Origin: CALZIK01 sp945787635
GTDB lineage: Bacteria > Acidobacteriota > Thermoanaerobaculia > Multivoradales > JAHEKO01
NCBI GenBank assembly: GCA_947259725.1
Contig: CAMYNM010000005.1
Coordinates: 1-64,000 of the forward strand
Direction of reading: 5' to 3'
DNA length: 64,000 bases
The position numbers were made by a program, and so were the translations under genes. How positions within the stretch are numbered: position 1 is the first letter of the stretch; each line of letters opens with the position of its first letter. This document shows, one piece after another, positions 18,745 to 27,133 of the stretch. The notes below the pieces were generated by a model. That model was not told the origin of the DNA. It saw only the letters and a list, made by a program, of their open reading frames with translations, and did not search any database.

Positions 18745-20133
18745 AACGTCGGTGTCGAGGCCGGCCGCGGTCTCGGTTTCCGGCGTGGCCGAATCGTTCT
18801 CGAGGGTGCGGCTCAGCGCAGCGCTGAGCGCTCGAGCCTTCTCCGGTTCGCTCGAAGCCAGATTGAACTGCTCGGCGGGGTCTTTGCCGAGATCGAAGAG
18901 CAGTCGAGCATCGGTTCGTCCCGAGTAGTCGCTCGCGATCTCGATCCACTTGTAGGAGCCCAATCGAACGGCGGATGCAACGGCGCGACGTTTCCAGCGG
19001 GTGTCCATCACGATTGGACGCGCGCGAAATGCAGCCGGCCGTGGATCCGGACCGAGAAGCGGCAGTAGGCTCAGGCCGTCTGCTTGCCCTTGGGATTTTT
19101 CGCCGCGCGCAGCAAGGCCCGCGGCCTCGAGAATCGTGGAATGAAGATCCACCAGCGACACCGGGGAATCGATCGCAGCGCCTTCGGACTGCCCCGGCAG
19201 CTTGATCCAGAGCGGAATCCGAACGACTTCTTCGAAGAGCGAGTACGCGTGGCCGAAGCCGCCGTGCTCGAAAAACTCCTCGCCGTGGTCGGAGGTCACG
19301 ATCACCAAGGCGTCGTCGTACAGGCCCTCCCGCCGGAGCACGTCGAGAAGGCGCTCGAGCACGTCGGTCGAATACCGCACTGCGGTGTCGTATTGCTCGT
19401 TGGCGCTTTCGAGGTATCCCGGAGTCACCCGGCTTCGTGCGGCAACGTCCCCGTCCTTGAGAATCGCGGTCATGATCTCGTCGTTGTAGTCGAAGACGTC
19501 GTCGGGCTCGCTGCCGAGAAGTCCGGCGCGGTGCTCGGCCGGAATCCGGTAGGGACCGTGGCAGTTCATCGGCTGAAAGTAGAGAAAACCCGGCCGGCCC
19601 GGGTCGCGATTCGACTCGAGCCAGCTTTCGAGTCTGGTCAGCATGTCGGCGATATCCGGATAAACCAGGACCTTTCCCTGGTGGCCTTCGAAGTGCTCGA
19701 AGCCTCGGTCGAAGCCGGTCTGCTCGCCGATAAACAGGTTGCCGCTCCACCCGGCGGTCTGCCACCCGGCGGCGGCGAGCGCTTCGGCCAGGGTCTCGAG
19801 CTCTGCTGGGAGCTTGGCGCTCTGTTTGACCACTCCATGCCGCAACGGAAGAAGACCGGTAAAAAGCGACGCCACGCTTGGCTGAGTCCAGGAGGAAGTC
19901 GAGTAGGCGGCGTCGAATCGGGTGGACTCGGCCGCGAACGCTTCGAGCGCCGGACTGGTGTCCAGAGCATAGCCGTACTGCCCGAGTCGATCGGCCCGCA
20001 GCGTATCGACCACGATCAAGACGACATCGGGCCCAGGCCCGCCGCCTCCGTTGCACGACCAGCCCAGCACGACCGCGACGGCCAGGACCGCCAGGATCCC
20101 ACGAGGCGTCTTCGAAGTGGCTCGCGAGCGCAT
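18718..20133 (-). CDS. Sulfatase-like hydrolase (alkaline phosphatase superfamily), Thr at nucleophile position
   Basis: A protein of 471 residues. Metal-site segments: VLIVVDTLRADRLG (Asp 43), SSWTQPSVASLFTG (nucleophile region around 83), and SDHGEEFFEHGGFGHA. In true sulfatases the motif starts with Cys or Ser that becomes formylglycine; here the aligned residue is Thr 83, as in phosphoglycerol or phosphoethanolamine transferases, so sulfatase activity is doubtful. The C-terminus LRALGYID is typical of this subgroup. The N-terminus has a hydrophobic leader with a possible weak lipobox (GWSC). ATG at 20133 chosen; MSSVLYRIPM at 20160 is possible. It is divergent from the GMC gene, whose start is 25 bases away. 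Confidence 0.82.
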   Translation of the reverse strand: MRSRATSKTPRGILAVLAVAVVLGWSCNGGGGPGPDVVLIVVDTLRADRLGQYGYALDTSPALEAFAAESTRFDAAYSTSSWTQPSVASLFTGLLPLRHGVVKQSAKLPAELETLAEALAAAGWQTAGWSGNLFIGEQTGFDRGFEHFEGHQGKVLVYPDIADMLTRLESWLESNRDPGRPGFLYFQPMNCHGPYRIPAEHRAGLLGSEPDDVFDYNDEIMTAILKDGDVAARSRVTPGYLESANEQYDTAVRYSTDVLERLLDVLRREGLYDDALVIVTSDHGEEFFEHGGFGHAYSLFEEVVRIPLWIKLPGQSEGAAIDSPVSLVDLHSTILEAAGLAARGEKSQGQADGLSLLPLLGPDPRPAAFRARPIVMDTRWKRRAVASAVRLGSYKWIEIASDYSGRTDARLLFDLGKDPAEQFNLASSEPEKARALSAALSRTLENDSATPETETAAGLDTDVLRALGYID

Positions 20134-20158
20134 AGGTATTCGGTAGAGTACCGAAGAC

Positions 20159-21631
20159 ATGGCCCGAACACGACGCGAGTTTCTGATCGACAGCGGTCTG
20201 GCCATCGGAGCCGCAGCGGTCGGATCATCCTTCGGTGCCTGCAGCGGACGTGCTGCGGACGGCCGCTACGACCTGTGCATCATCGGTTCCGGCTTCGCCG
20301 GCACGTTCCTCGGTCTCAGCGCGATCGAGATGGGGTTCGATACGGTCATCCTCGAGGCGGGCTCGAAGCCGCGCCGCGAGGGCACGGCCGGAACGCTCTC
20401 GGACTCGTTCGAGTTTCGCAGCACCGGAGGCCTGCGCTATCCGGTCAACGGCACGCGCGCGATCACCGTCGGCGGCGCGAGCGTCCACTGGGGCGGCGTC
20501 ACGACCCGGCTCTGGCCCGAGGAATTCCGGATGCGCTCGACCTACGGGCGCATGGTGGACTGGCCGATTTCCCACCAGGACCTCGAGCCCTACTACTGCC
20601 GCTCCGAGCAACTCCTGCTCGCCAAAGGCCATGCACCGGTGCCCGGCGCCGAGCCCGCGCGCGCCTGTGGCTATCCGAACGAAAAGAACGAGCCTTACGA
20701 GGATCCCCGAGTTGCGATCGAGGGCAAGGAGACGGCTTATTTTCCGCTCGCGCACTCGCGCCGCGGTGGCAACTTCGCCGTGCGGCTCGCCGACGAAGAA
20801 ATTCCGGCGTTCGAGGTCGCCGGCCGCGGCACGCTACTCGCGGATCGCCAGGTCATCGACATCGTCACCCTCGACGGCAAGACGATCGATCATGTCGCCG
20901 TGCGCGGGCTCGACGGCTCGAGCGAGTCGATTCACGCCCGCGCGTTCGTCGTCGCCGCCGGGGTGGTCGAAAGCGCGCGGCTGCTGTTGATCTCGCACAG
21001 CTCCTGGTTTCCGGAAGGTCTCGGCAATCGCCACGCCCAGGTCGGGCGCTATTTCAACGTCCACCCGAGCCTTCAGACCTCGTTCGAGTTTCGAAGTGAT
21101 CTGGCGCTCGCCAAGGCGCACCATCGCACCTGCAGCCTGAACGACGACTACCGGCTGGAAGGTCTAAACGCGTGCCAGTACCAGCTCGACGTGCTCGCCA
21201 GCGGCGGCGGCCGCTGGAAGGCCCAGCCCGAGACCGAGCCCGCCTACGAAAACCACGTGACCTTGAGCTCGACCGAGACCGATCGGTTCGGCGTGCCGCT
21301 GCCCGAGCTCAACTTCGACTACACCGATCTCGACCGGCGAACGCTCGAGCGCAACTACGCCACCCTCGAAGCGCTCAGCCGTGAGCTCGCCGCCCCCGGC
21401 ACCGAGATCGCTCGCAACGATCGCTGGCGAGCACACCCCGCCGGCACCTGCCGAATGAGCGAGAGCGAGCAGACCGGGGTGGTCGACAGACACAACCGGG
21501 TCTTCGGTCTCGACAACCTGTACGTCTCGGGCGCCTCGACCTTCCCGACCTCGGGCACCGCCAATCCGACCAACACCGTGGTCGCGATGACCCTGCGGCT
21601 GGCGGATCATCTCGGAAATCAGCTCGGCTGA
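20159..21631 (+). CDS. GMC-family FAD oxidoreductase with Tat leader
   Basis: A protein of 490 residues. Twin-arginine leader (TRREFLIDSGLAIGAAAVG) followed by the Rossmann FAD site YDLCIIGSGFAGTFLGL with the acidic ribose binder in VILEAG. GGASVHWGGVTTRL is the GMC family's second FAD contact, and the C-terminal catalytic segment includes HPAGTCRMSE and the ending LYVSGASTFPTSGTANPTNT. It likely oxidises an alcohol or sugar-type substrate outside the cytoplasm; the substrate is unknown. Its stop is followed within 2 bases by the hydrolase gene, which suggests an operon with the hydrolase and the WS/DGAT gene. Confidence 0.88.
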   Translation: MARTRREFLIDSGLAIGAAAVGSSFGACSGRAADGRYDLCIIGSGFAGTFLGLSAIEMGFDTVILEAGSKPRREGTAGTLSDSFEFRSTGGLRYPVNGTRAITVGGASVHWGGVTTRLWPEEFRMRSTYGRMVDWPISHQDLEPYYCRSEQLLLAKGHAPVPGAEPARACGYPNEKNEPYEDPRVAIEGKETAYFPLAHSRRGGNFAVRLADEEIPAFEVAGRGTLLADRQVIDIVTLDGKTIDHVAVRGLDGSSESIHARAFVVAAGVVESARLLLISHSSWFPEGLGNRHAQVGRYFNVHPSLQTSFEFRSDLALAKAHHRTCSLNDDYRLEGLNACQYQLDVLASGGGRWKAQPETEPAYENHVTLSSTETDRFGVPLPELNFDYTDLDRRTLERNYATLEALSRELAAPGTEIARNDRWRAHPAGTCRMSESEQTGVVDRHNRVFGLDNLYVSGASTFPTSGTANPTNTVVAMTLRLADHLGNQLG

Positions 21632-21633
21632 GT

Positions 21634-22446
21634 GTGAGCGTGCGGCCTCCGTCGAAGCTTCTGCTCCTGCTCGAAGGCCGAGCCATGGGAGAGCTTGCGA
21701 CGACCCTGCTTCTGCGGCCGCTTCTCAAGCGGCTCGATCATGGAGACGGTCACCCGGTCCTGCTCCTGCCGGGCTTCATGGCGAGCGACGTCTCGACGCG
21801 GCCCTTGCGCGGCTTCCTCCGCGATCTCGGCTACTCGGCGCACCGCTGGACTCTGGGGCGCAACCTCGGACCCCAGGGCGACCTCGAAGAGCGGATGAAC
21901 GGGCGCCTGGCCGAGCTCTTCGAGCGTCACGGACGCCGCGTGAGCCTCGTCGGCTGGAGTCTGGGTGGCGTTTACGCCAGGGTCCTAGCCAACCACGGGC
22001 CCGAGCGGGTCCGATGCGTGATCTCGCTCGGCAGCCCGATCAACGGCGACGGCGAGGCGACCAACAGCGCGCGGCTGTACGAGCTCGTCACCCGGGAACG
22101 GCTTCGCGACATCGCGCCCGAGAAGCTGGCCGCCGTTCGAGCCACGCCGCCGGTTCCGACGACCTCGGTCTTCAGCCGGACCGACGGCGTGACCGCCTGG
22201 CAAAGCTCGATCGAGCCAGAGGGCCCGCTGGCAGAGAGCGTCGAGGTACCCGGGAGTCACCTGGGCCTCGGATTCAATCCGTTGGTCCTCTGTGTCCTGG
22301 CCGACCGACTGGCCCAGCCCGAGGACGACTGGAAACCGTTCTTCCGGCCGGGCAAGGTCCACCCGCCCGGCTTGCGGCGGCCGGTCGAAGCCAGGGCCTC
22401 GTCCGCCGCTGGGACCGGCCCGGACCTCGGGTCGGGGATCGCCTGA
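21634..22446 (+). CDS. Alpha/beta hydrolase (lipase-like)
   Basis: A protein of 270 residues, GTG start overlapping the end region of the previous gene. The fold signature is HPVLLLPGFMASD (oxyanion loop), nucleophile elbow GWSLGG with Ser, then an Asp candidate in SRTDGVTAW and the catalytic His in PGSHLGLG. It resembles triacylglycerol-lipase-like or esterase proteins of the PGAP1/lipase group. It sits 4 bases before the wax-ester synthase, suggesting storage-lipid turnover. An internal ATG at 21685 with GAAGG upstream would shorten it by 17 residues; the longer version is preferred because its N-terminal LLLLLEGRAMGELA resembles relatives. Confidence 0.85.
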   Translation: MSVRPPSKLLLLLEGRAMGELATTLLLRPLLKRLDHGDGHPVLLLPGFMASDVSTRPLRGFLRDLGYSAHRWTLGRNLGPQGDLEERMNGRLAELFERHGRRVSLVGWSLGGVYARVLANHGPERVRCVISLGSPINGDGEATNSARLYELVTRERLRDIAPEKLAAVRATPPVPTTSVFSRTDGVTAWQSSIEPEGPLAESVEVPGSHLGLGFNPLVLCVLADRLAQPEDDWKPFFRPGKVHPPGLRRPVEARASSAAGTGPDLGSGIA

Positions 22447-22450
22447 GGCC

Positions 22451-23884
22451 GTGCGCCAGCTCTCCGGCCTAGACGCCGGCTTCCTGTCGCTCGAAACCGA
22501 CACCGCGCCGATGCTCATCGGCTCGGTCTCGATCCTCGACCCCGAGACTCCCGACGGTCGGCTCGACGTAGAGCGGTTTCGGCAACTCCTCGGTGAGCGC
22601 CTGGAGGGAGCCGTCGCTCTGCGCCGGCGACTCGCCACGCTGCCCTTCGACCTCTCGCGACCGCATTGGCGCGAGCTCTCGCCCGATGAAATCGATCTCG
22701 AGCAGCACGTCGAGCGGACCCGGCTGCCCGAGCCCGGCGGCTGGCACGAGCTTTCGGAGCTCATGGCCTTCGAACTGGGGCGACCGCTCGACCGCAAGCT
22801 CCCGCTCTGGCAGGTCCTGTTCGTCGAGGGTGTCCACTCGGTGCCGGGCGCTCCCGCGGACTCGGTCGCCTTGATCGCCAGAGTTCATCATGCCGCCGTC
22901 GACGGGGTTTCGGGCGCGGAGATTCTGGGGGCGCTCTACGACGGCCTTCCCGGCGGCGCTTCGGGCGCGGCCACAGCGGGCGACCGAGCCGACCGGGATC
23001 CGCGAGCGCTCGAGCTTCTGGCGCGCGCTGGGCGGAGCCTCGCCTCGAAGCCGCGGGAGGTCTCGGGCGCCCTGGGCCGCTCGCTCCTCGGGCTCGCCGG
23101 CGGCGCCTGGGCTCGTCTGGGCAGGGAAGACTCTCCGCCGCGGCTGTTCTCGGCTCCCCGCACTCCCATCAACCGACCGATCGCCGCGAAACGCGCCTGG
23201 GCTCCGGCGATCTTCGAGCTCGAACGGCTGAAGGTCATCAAGCGAGCTCTGGACGCCACCGTCAACGACGTCGTGCTGGCGGTGTGCGCGGGCGCGCTTC
23301 GCCGCTGGCTCGTGGATCGCGACGAATTGCCGGAAGATCCTCTCGTCGCAATGGTGCCGGTCTCGGTGCGAGCGGATCGGGAAAAGAGCCAGGCCGGCAA
23401 TCTGGTCTCGGCGATGCTGGTGTCACTCGCAACCGACGAGCCGGACGCGCGGTCGCGTCTCCTTGCCATCCGGGACGCCGCGCGCTCGTCCAAAATCGCG
23501 CTCCGGGCGATCGGCGCCCGCAACCTCGTGCGCTCGGCAGAGCTATTGCCGTTCGCGCTCTCGGGTCTGGCGGTTCGGCTCTACTCGCGACTCCATCTCG
23601 CCGAACGGCATCGGCCGTTGTTCAATCTGGTCATCACGAATGTGCCCGGGCCTCCCCGCCCGCTCACGGTCGGCGGCGCACGCATGCTGATGCACGTCGG
23701 CGCGGCTCCTCTTTTCGACGGCCTCGGCCTGATTCTTCCGGTCTTCAGCTACGCCGGCGCGATCTCGATCGGGGTCACCGCTGATCGCGAGATCATGCCC
23801 GACGCCGCCCGCTTCGCCCGGTATCTCGCCGATAGCCTGGAGGAGATCGAGGACACACAGGGGCCTGCAATTCGCGGAGAATGA
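22451..23884 (+). CDS. Wax ester synthase / diacylglycerol acyltransferase (WS/DGAT)
   Basis: A protein of 477 residues from GTG at 22451 (VRQLSGLDAGFLSLE matches the conserved family N-terminus). It has PLWQ (118-121) and the catalytic HHAAVDG (146-152) of the HHxxxDG motif, then NDVVLAVCAGALRRWL and NLVITNVPGPPRPL in the C-terminal half. It uses acyl-CoA to form triacylglycerol or wax esters on the inner membrane face. Together with the hydrolase and GMC oxidoreductase it makes a small neutral-lipid group. The upstream extension of this frame to 22292 is not coding. Confidence 0.92.
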   Translation: MRQLSGLDAGFLSLETDTAPMLIGSVSILDPETPDGRLDVERFRQLLGERLEGAVALRRRLATLPFDLSRPHWRELSPDEIDLEQHVERTRLPEPGGWHELSELMAFELGRPLDRKLPLWQVLFVEGVHSVPGAPADSVALIARVHHAAVDGVSGAEILGALYDGLPGGASGAATAGDRADRDPRALELLARAGRSLASKPREVSGALGRSLLGLAGGAWARLGREDSPPRLFSAPRTPINRPIAAKRAWAPAIFELERLKVIKRALDATVNDVVLAVCAGALRRWLVDRDELPEDPLVAMVPVSVRADREKSQAGNLVSAMLVSLATDEPDARSRLLAIRDAARSSKIALRAIGARNLVRSAELLPFALSGLAVRLYSRLHLAERHRPLFNLVITNVPGPPRPLTVGGARMLMHVGAAPLFDGLGLILPVFSYAGAISIGVTADREIMPDAARFARYLADSLEEIEDTQGPAIRGE

Positions 23885-23922
23885 GGTCGTGCAAACCAAA
23901 CAACTCACGATCCCCGGACTGA

Positions 23923-25296
23923 TCAGCTGGGACGCCGGGTTCCGTGCTCTTTGATCTTCTGGTGCAACCGCGTTCGATGGATTCCGAGGAGGCGTGCTGC
24001 CTCGCTGACATTCCAGCCGGTCTTCTCCAGCACCGATTCGATGTACTGCTTCTCACAGCGGTCTCGAAACTCCCGTAGCTCGAGCGCGCCGGCTTCCGGC
24101 TCGAGCCGGAAGAGGGCTTCGGGCGCGATTCCGCTCCTGTAGGGCTCGGGTAGCTGCTCGAGGTCCACCGGATCGCCGGCCAGGACCGCCAGTCTCTCGG
24201 CGAGACTGCGCAGCTCCCGCACATTGCCTGGCCACGACCACTCTCGGAGCCGGTCGAGCACCACCGGCTCGACCCGCGGCCGTCTGCGCCGGCCGCGCTC
24301 ACAGAATAGCGCCAGGAAATGCTCGAAAAGCAGCCGGACGTCGTCACCACGCTCACGCAGCGGCGGCACGTCGATCGGCACGTGAGCCAGCCGGTAGTAG
24401 AGGTCTTGTCTGAAGCGCTTGTCGGCGACCGCGGTCTCGAGGTCGGCATGGGTCGCGGCGATCACCCGGACGTCCACCTGCCGCTCCTGCCGGCTGCCGA
24501 GCCGCCGAACCCGTCCGTCCTCGAGCACGCGCAGAAGTCGACTCTGGAGCTCGAGGGTCATGTCGCCGATCTCGTCGAGCAAGAGCGTGCCGCCATGCGC
24601 CTCTTCGAAGAGACCGGGCTTGTCGTCGCTGGCGTCGGTAAAAGCACCTCGAACGTGCCCGAAAAGCTCGTCTTCGATCAGATGGGCCGAGATCGCCGCG
24701 CAGTTGATCTTGACGAACGGCCGGTCGCGGCGGCTGCCGGCCGCCTGCAGCGCGGCGGCGACGAGCTCTTTGCCGCTGCCGCTTTCCCCGCGGATCAGCA
24801 CCCGAGCGTCGGACGTCGCGACCCGCGCGATTACTTCCCGGAGCGCTTCGATAGCCTCCGACTCGCCGAGGATCGGGTTGGCGACTCCCAGCTCGGTTTC
24901 GAGAAGCTCGACCCGGCGGCGCAAAGCGGTGTGCTCCAGAGCGTTTCGAATCGAGCGGGCCAGCCGCTCGCGGCGAATCGGCTTCTCGAGGAAATCGTGG
25001 ACACCGAGTTGGAGGGCCTCCACGGTTTCGGTGATCGAGGCTTCGCCCGAGATCACGATGGTGGGCGGCAACCGGCCGAGGCCTGCCAGGCGGCGCACCA
25101 GATCGACTCCAGACTCTCCGGGCAACCGCACATCGAGAAGCAGCAGGTCGGGCAGCTCATCGCTCGCCTCGGCGAGCCGGTCAAGGGCTTCCTCGGCGCT
25201 CGCCAGGGCCTTGACCTCGAATCCCTCATCGCGCAGAAGCAGCGCCAGCTCGGCGCGCAGCCGGGCGTCGTCTTCGACAATCAGGACGCGGGTCAC
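23923..25296 (-). CDS. NtrX-like sigma-54 response regulator with GAFTDA loop
   Basis: A protein of 457 residues from GTG at 25296. Receiver domain with phospho-acceptor Asp 55 (LLLLDVRLPGESG). AAA+ domain with Walker A GESGSGKE (170-177), Walker B LLLDEI (238-243) and the sigma-54 contact loop GAFTDA (217-222) instead of GAFTGA. C-terminal Fis-type helix-turn-helix NVSEAARLLGIHRTRLHQKI. It should activate sigma-54 promoters when phosphorylated by the adjacent kinase. The kinase stop overlaps this GTG by 4 bases. The Gly-to-Asp change in the loop could alter contact with sigma-54. Targets are unknown, but the operon context suggests the cell envelope. Confidence 0.92.
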   Translation of the reverse strand: MTRVLIVEDDARLRAELALLLRDEGFEVKALASAEEALDRLAEASDELPDLLLLDVRLPGESGVDLVRRLAGLGRLPPTIVISGEASITETVEALQLGVHDFLEKPIRRERLARSIRNALEHTALRRRVELLETELGVANPILGESEAIEALREVIARVATSDARVLIRGESGSGKELVAAALQAAGSRRDRPFVKINCAAISAHLIEDELFGHVRGAFTDASDDKPGLFEEAHGGTLLLDEIGDMTLELQSRLLRVLEDGRVRRLGSRQERQVDVRVIAATHADLETAVADKRFRQDLYYRLAHVPIDVPPLRERGDDVRLLFEHFLALFCERGRRRRPRVEPVVLDRLREWSWPGNVRELRSLAERLAVLAGDPVDLEQLPEPYRSGIAPEALFRLEPEAGALELREFRDRCEKQYIESVLEKTGWNVSEAARLLGIHRTRLHQKIKEHGTRRPS

Positions 25297-26498
25297 GGTG
25301 CCTCCGCGAGGGGCAGGGAAAGAGCGAACACCGTGCCCGCCGGCGAGGAATCCAGCAGCTCGAGATCGCCGCCGTGGTCGAGGAGGATCTTGAGCGAGAT
25401 CGCCAGCCCCAGTCCCATGCCCTCGCCCAACCCCCGCGTCGTCGTGTACGGCTCGAACAGTCGCTCGCGCACGGCGGCCGGTATCCCCGGGCCGTCGTCG
25501 ACGACCCTGATTCGGGCCTCCGAGCTCGCTCGGTCGACCTCGAATCGCACAGACCCGAGCGCGCTCCCGAGAGCCTTCGAGCTGTTGTCGCACAGGTTGG
25601 CGAGCACCTGGCGAATCATGCCGCGATCCACCTCCACCCAGAGATTCTCCTTCCTCTCGAGCTCGAGCCGCAGATTCTGCCAGGCTCCGCGGTAGGCGCC
25701 GACGAACTCCGCCACCAGTTTGCCGAACTCGTGCCTCTCGAGCTCGGGCGGCCGCAAGCGGGCAAACGAGGCGAACTCTTCGGTAAACCGGCCGAGACGC
25801 TCGAGATCGAGATCGAGCCCCTCGACAGCGGTTTCGAGATCCCGCCGCCGGTCCGGATCGGTGCGCTCGGCGACCGCTCGAATGCGGTCCAGCGTCAGGC
25901 GCGCCCCGCTCAGAGGAGTGCGCATCTCGTGGGCGTGTCGCTTCGCCGCCTCTTGCCACCGTGACAGATTGCGCAGAGCCCGAAGCCGCCGCCTATCCCG
26001 CGCGATACCGACCGAGGTTGCTTCGATCATCCGCGCGATCCGGCCGACCGGATCTGTGCCCCGATCTCCGATCTCGACTGGACCGCGTCCGGTGGCAAGC
26101 TCCGAAAGCGCCGCCTGCAACCGCGCCAGGCGCGGCGCATACCGTGAGTGGCGAACGGCAAGATACACCGTCGCCAGGGCAACGCTCGCCGCCAGCAAGG
26201 CAAGCAGCACAAGCTCATAGCGTCGCACCAATCGTTCGCGATTGTGCTCGAGAATGCGTATTCGTCCGACCGTGGTTTCCAACTCGGCGAAGCGTTCACG
26301 ATACTCGGCACCACGCTCCGGCTCGAGAGCCGCCAGACGCTTCTGGTCTTCGAGCGACTCTTCAAGCGCCGGCAAAATCTCCGGCGGCAGATAAAACGCC
26401 GGTGAGGAGCCTCCGATCTGGCGCTGAAAGAGCCAAAACAGCGTGACTGCCACCCCCACCATGAGCGCGACCGCGATCAGGCTTCCTCGCCAGGTCAT
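25293..26498 (-). CDS. NtrY-like sensor histidine kinase
   Basis: A protein of 401 residues. Two transmembrane helices (about 5-24 and 96-115) flank a periplasmic stretch of some 70 residues that is charged and probably helical. A HAMP-like segment follows, then the H-box in the NtrY style, WQEAAKRHAHEMRTPLSG (His 190), N-box LCDNSSKA, G1 DDGPGIP and G2 GEGMGLGLAI. It starts inside the stop of the DUF4390-like gene (4-base overlap) and ends inside the regulator's start codon. Periplasmic sensing plus linkage to an outer-membrane barrel suggests envelope monitoring rather than nitrogen control; that is inference. Confidence 0.92.
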   Translation of the reverse strand: MTWRGSLIAVALMVGVAVTLFWLFQRQIGGSSPAFYLPPEILPALEESLEDQKRLAALEPERGAEYRERFAELETTVGRIRILEHNRERLVRRYELVLLALLAASVALATVYLAVRHSRYAPRLARLQAALSELATGRGPVEIGDRGTDPVGRIARMIEATSVGIARDRRRLRALRNLSRWQEAAKRHAHEMRTPLSGARLTLDRIRAVAERTDPDRRRDLETAVEGLDLDLERLGRFTEEFASFARLRPPELERHEFGKLVAEFVGAYRGAWQNLRLELERKENLWVEVDRGMIRQVLANLCDNSSKALGSALGSVRFEVDRASSEARIRVVDDGPGIPAAVRERLFEPYTTTRGLGEGMGLGLAISLKILLDHGGDLELLDSSPAGTVFALSLPLAEAP

Positions 26499-27133
26499 GT
26501 CCCGTCCGGCCGCTCCACGGGCAAGCTCCAGCTCATCGAGCGCACCGCCCGGCGCTGCATGGACGTCGCGATGAGAGCGCTAACTGCTCGCGAGGCTCCT
26601 CCCGGCCTTCCGGCTCCCGACCCGCCCTGCGCCTGCCCGATCGACTCGGCCAGCCATTTCTGGGTGTCGACGAGCTCGGCCTGGGAGAAGGGAACCACAG
26701 CCAACGATACCTTGGCCTGAAGGCCCGCCTGCAGGCTCTCGGTGGGTGTGTCTACAAGGACCAACCCGGCCTCCGACCACCACTCGTGGAGCGACTCGTC
26801 CGAGTCGTACTGCGTTCTGTCCACCCGACCCCGCCCGTCGACGATCGTCACCAGATAGACCTCGTCCCAAAGCTCGAAGCGGATGTCGATCCGCGCCGCT
26901 CCTGCTCGCGGCAGTCCCGGTGATCGAACCTGAAACACGAAACTGGTGGTCAGTCCGCTGACCAGGTGACGCTTGACCTCGTCGTCGGCCAGAATCGCCG
27001 GCAAGTTGGAGACGACCAGGCCGTCGCTACCGTGGATCGCGAGTCGGGGATCCTCACCCGCCGCCCAAACGGTCAGGCTAGCTGCAACGACCAGGCCTGT
27101 CAGAACCGCCACGTGGGCTCGGTCGGGTCTCAT
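26495..27133 (-). CDS. DUF4390-like exported protein
   Basis: A protein of 212 residues with an N-terminal hydrophobic leader (VAVLTGLVVAASLTVWAAG). The body is beta-rich: LVVSNLPAILADDEVKRHL, SGLTTSFVFQV, then RFELWDEVYLVTIVD. This resembles DUF4390 proteins, which in many proteobacteria are encoded just before ntrY-ntrX, exactly the position seen here. ATG at 27133 overlaps the barrel gene's stop by 4 bases, and its own stop overlaps the kinase ATG by 4. Its job is unknown; a periplasmic partner of the kinase is plausible. The family call rests on pattern and context, not on a search. Confidence 0.65.
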   Translation of the reverse strand: MRPDRAHVAVLTGLVVAASLTVWAAGEDPRLAIHGSDGLVVSNLPAILADDEVKRHLVSGLTTSFVFQVRSPGLPRAGAARIDIRFELWDEVYLVTIVDGRGRVDRTQYDSDESLHEWWSEAGLVLVDTPTESLQAGLQAKVSLAVVPFSQAELVDTQKWLAESIGQAQGGSGAGRPGGASRAVSALIATSMQRRAVRSMSWSLPVERPDGT

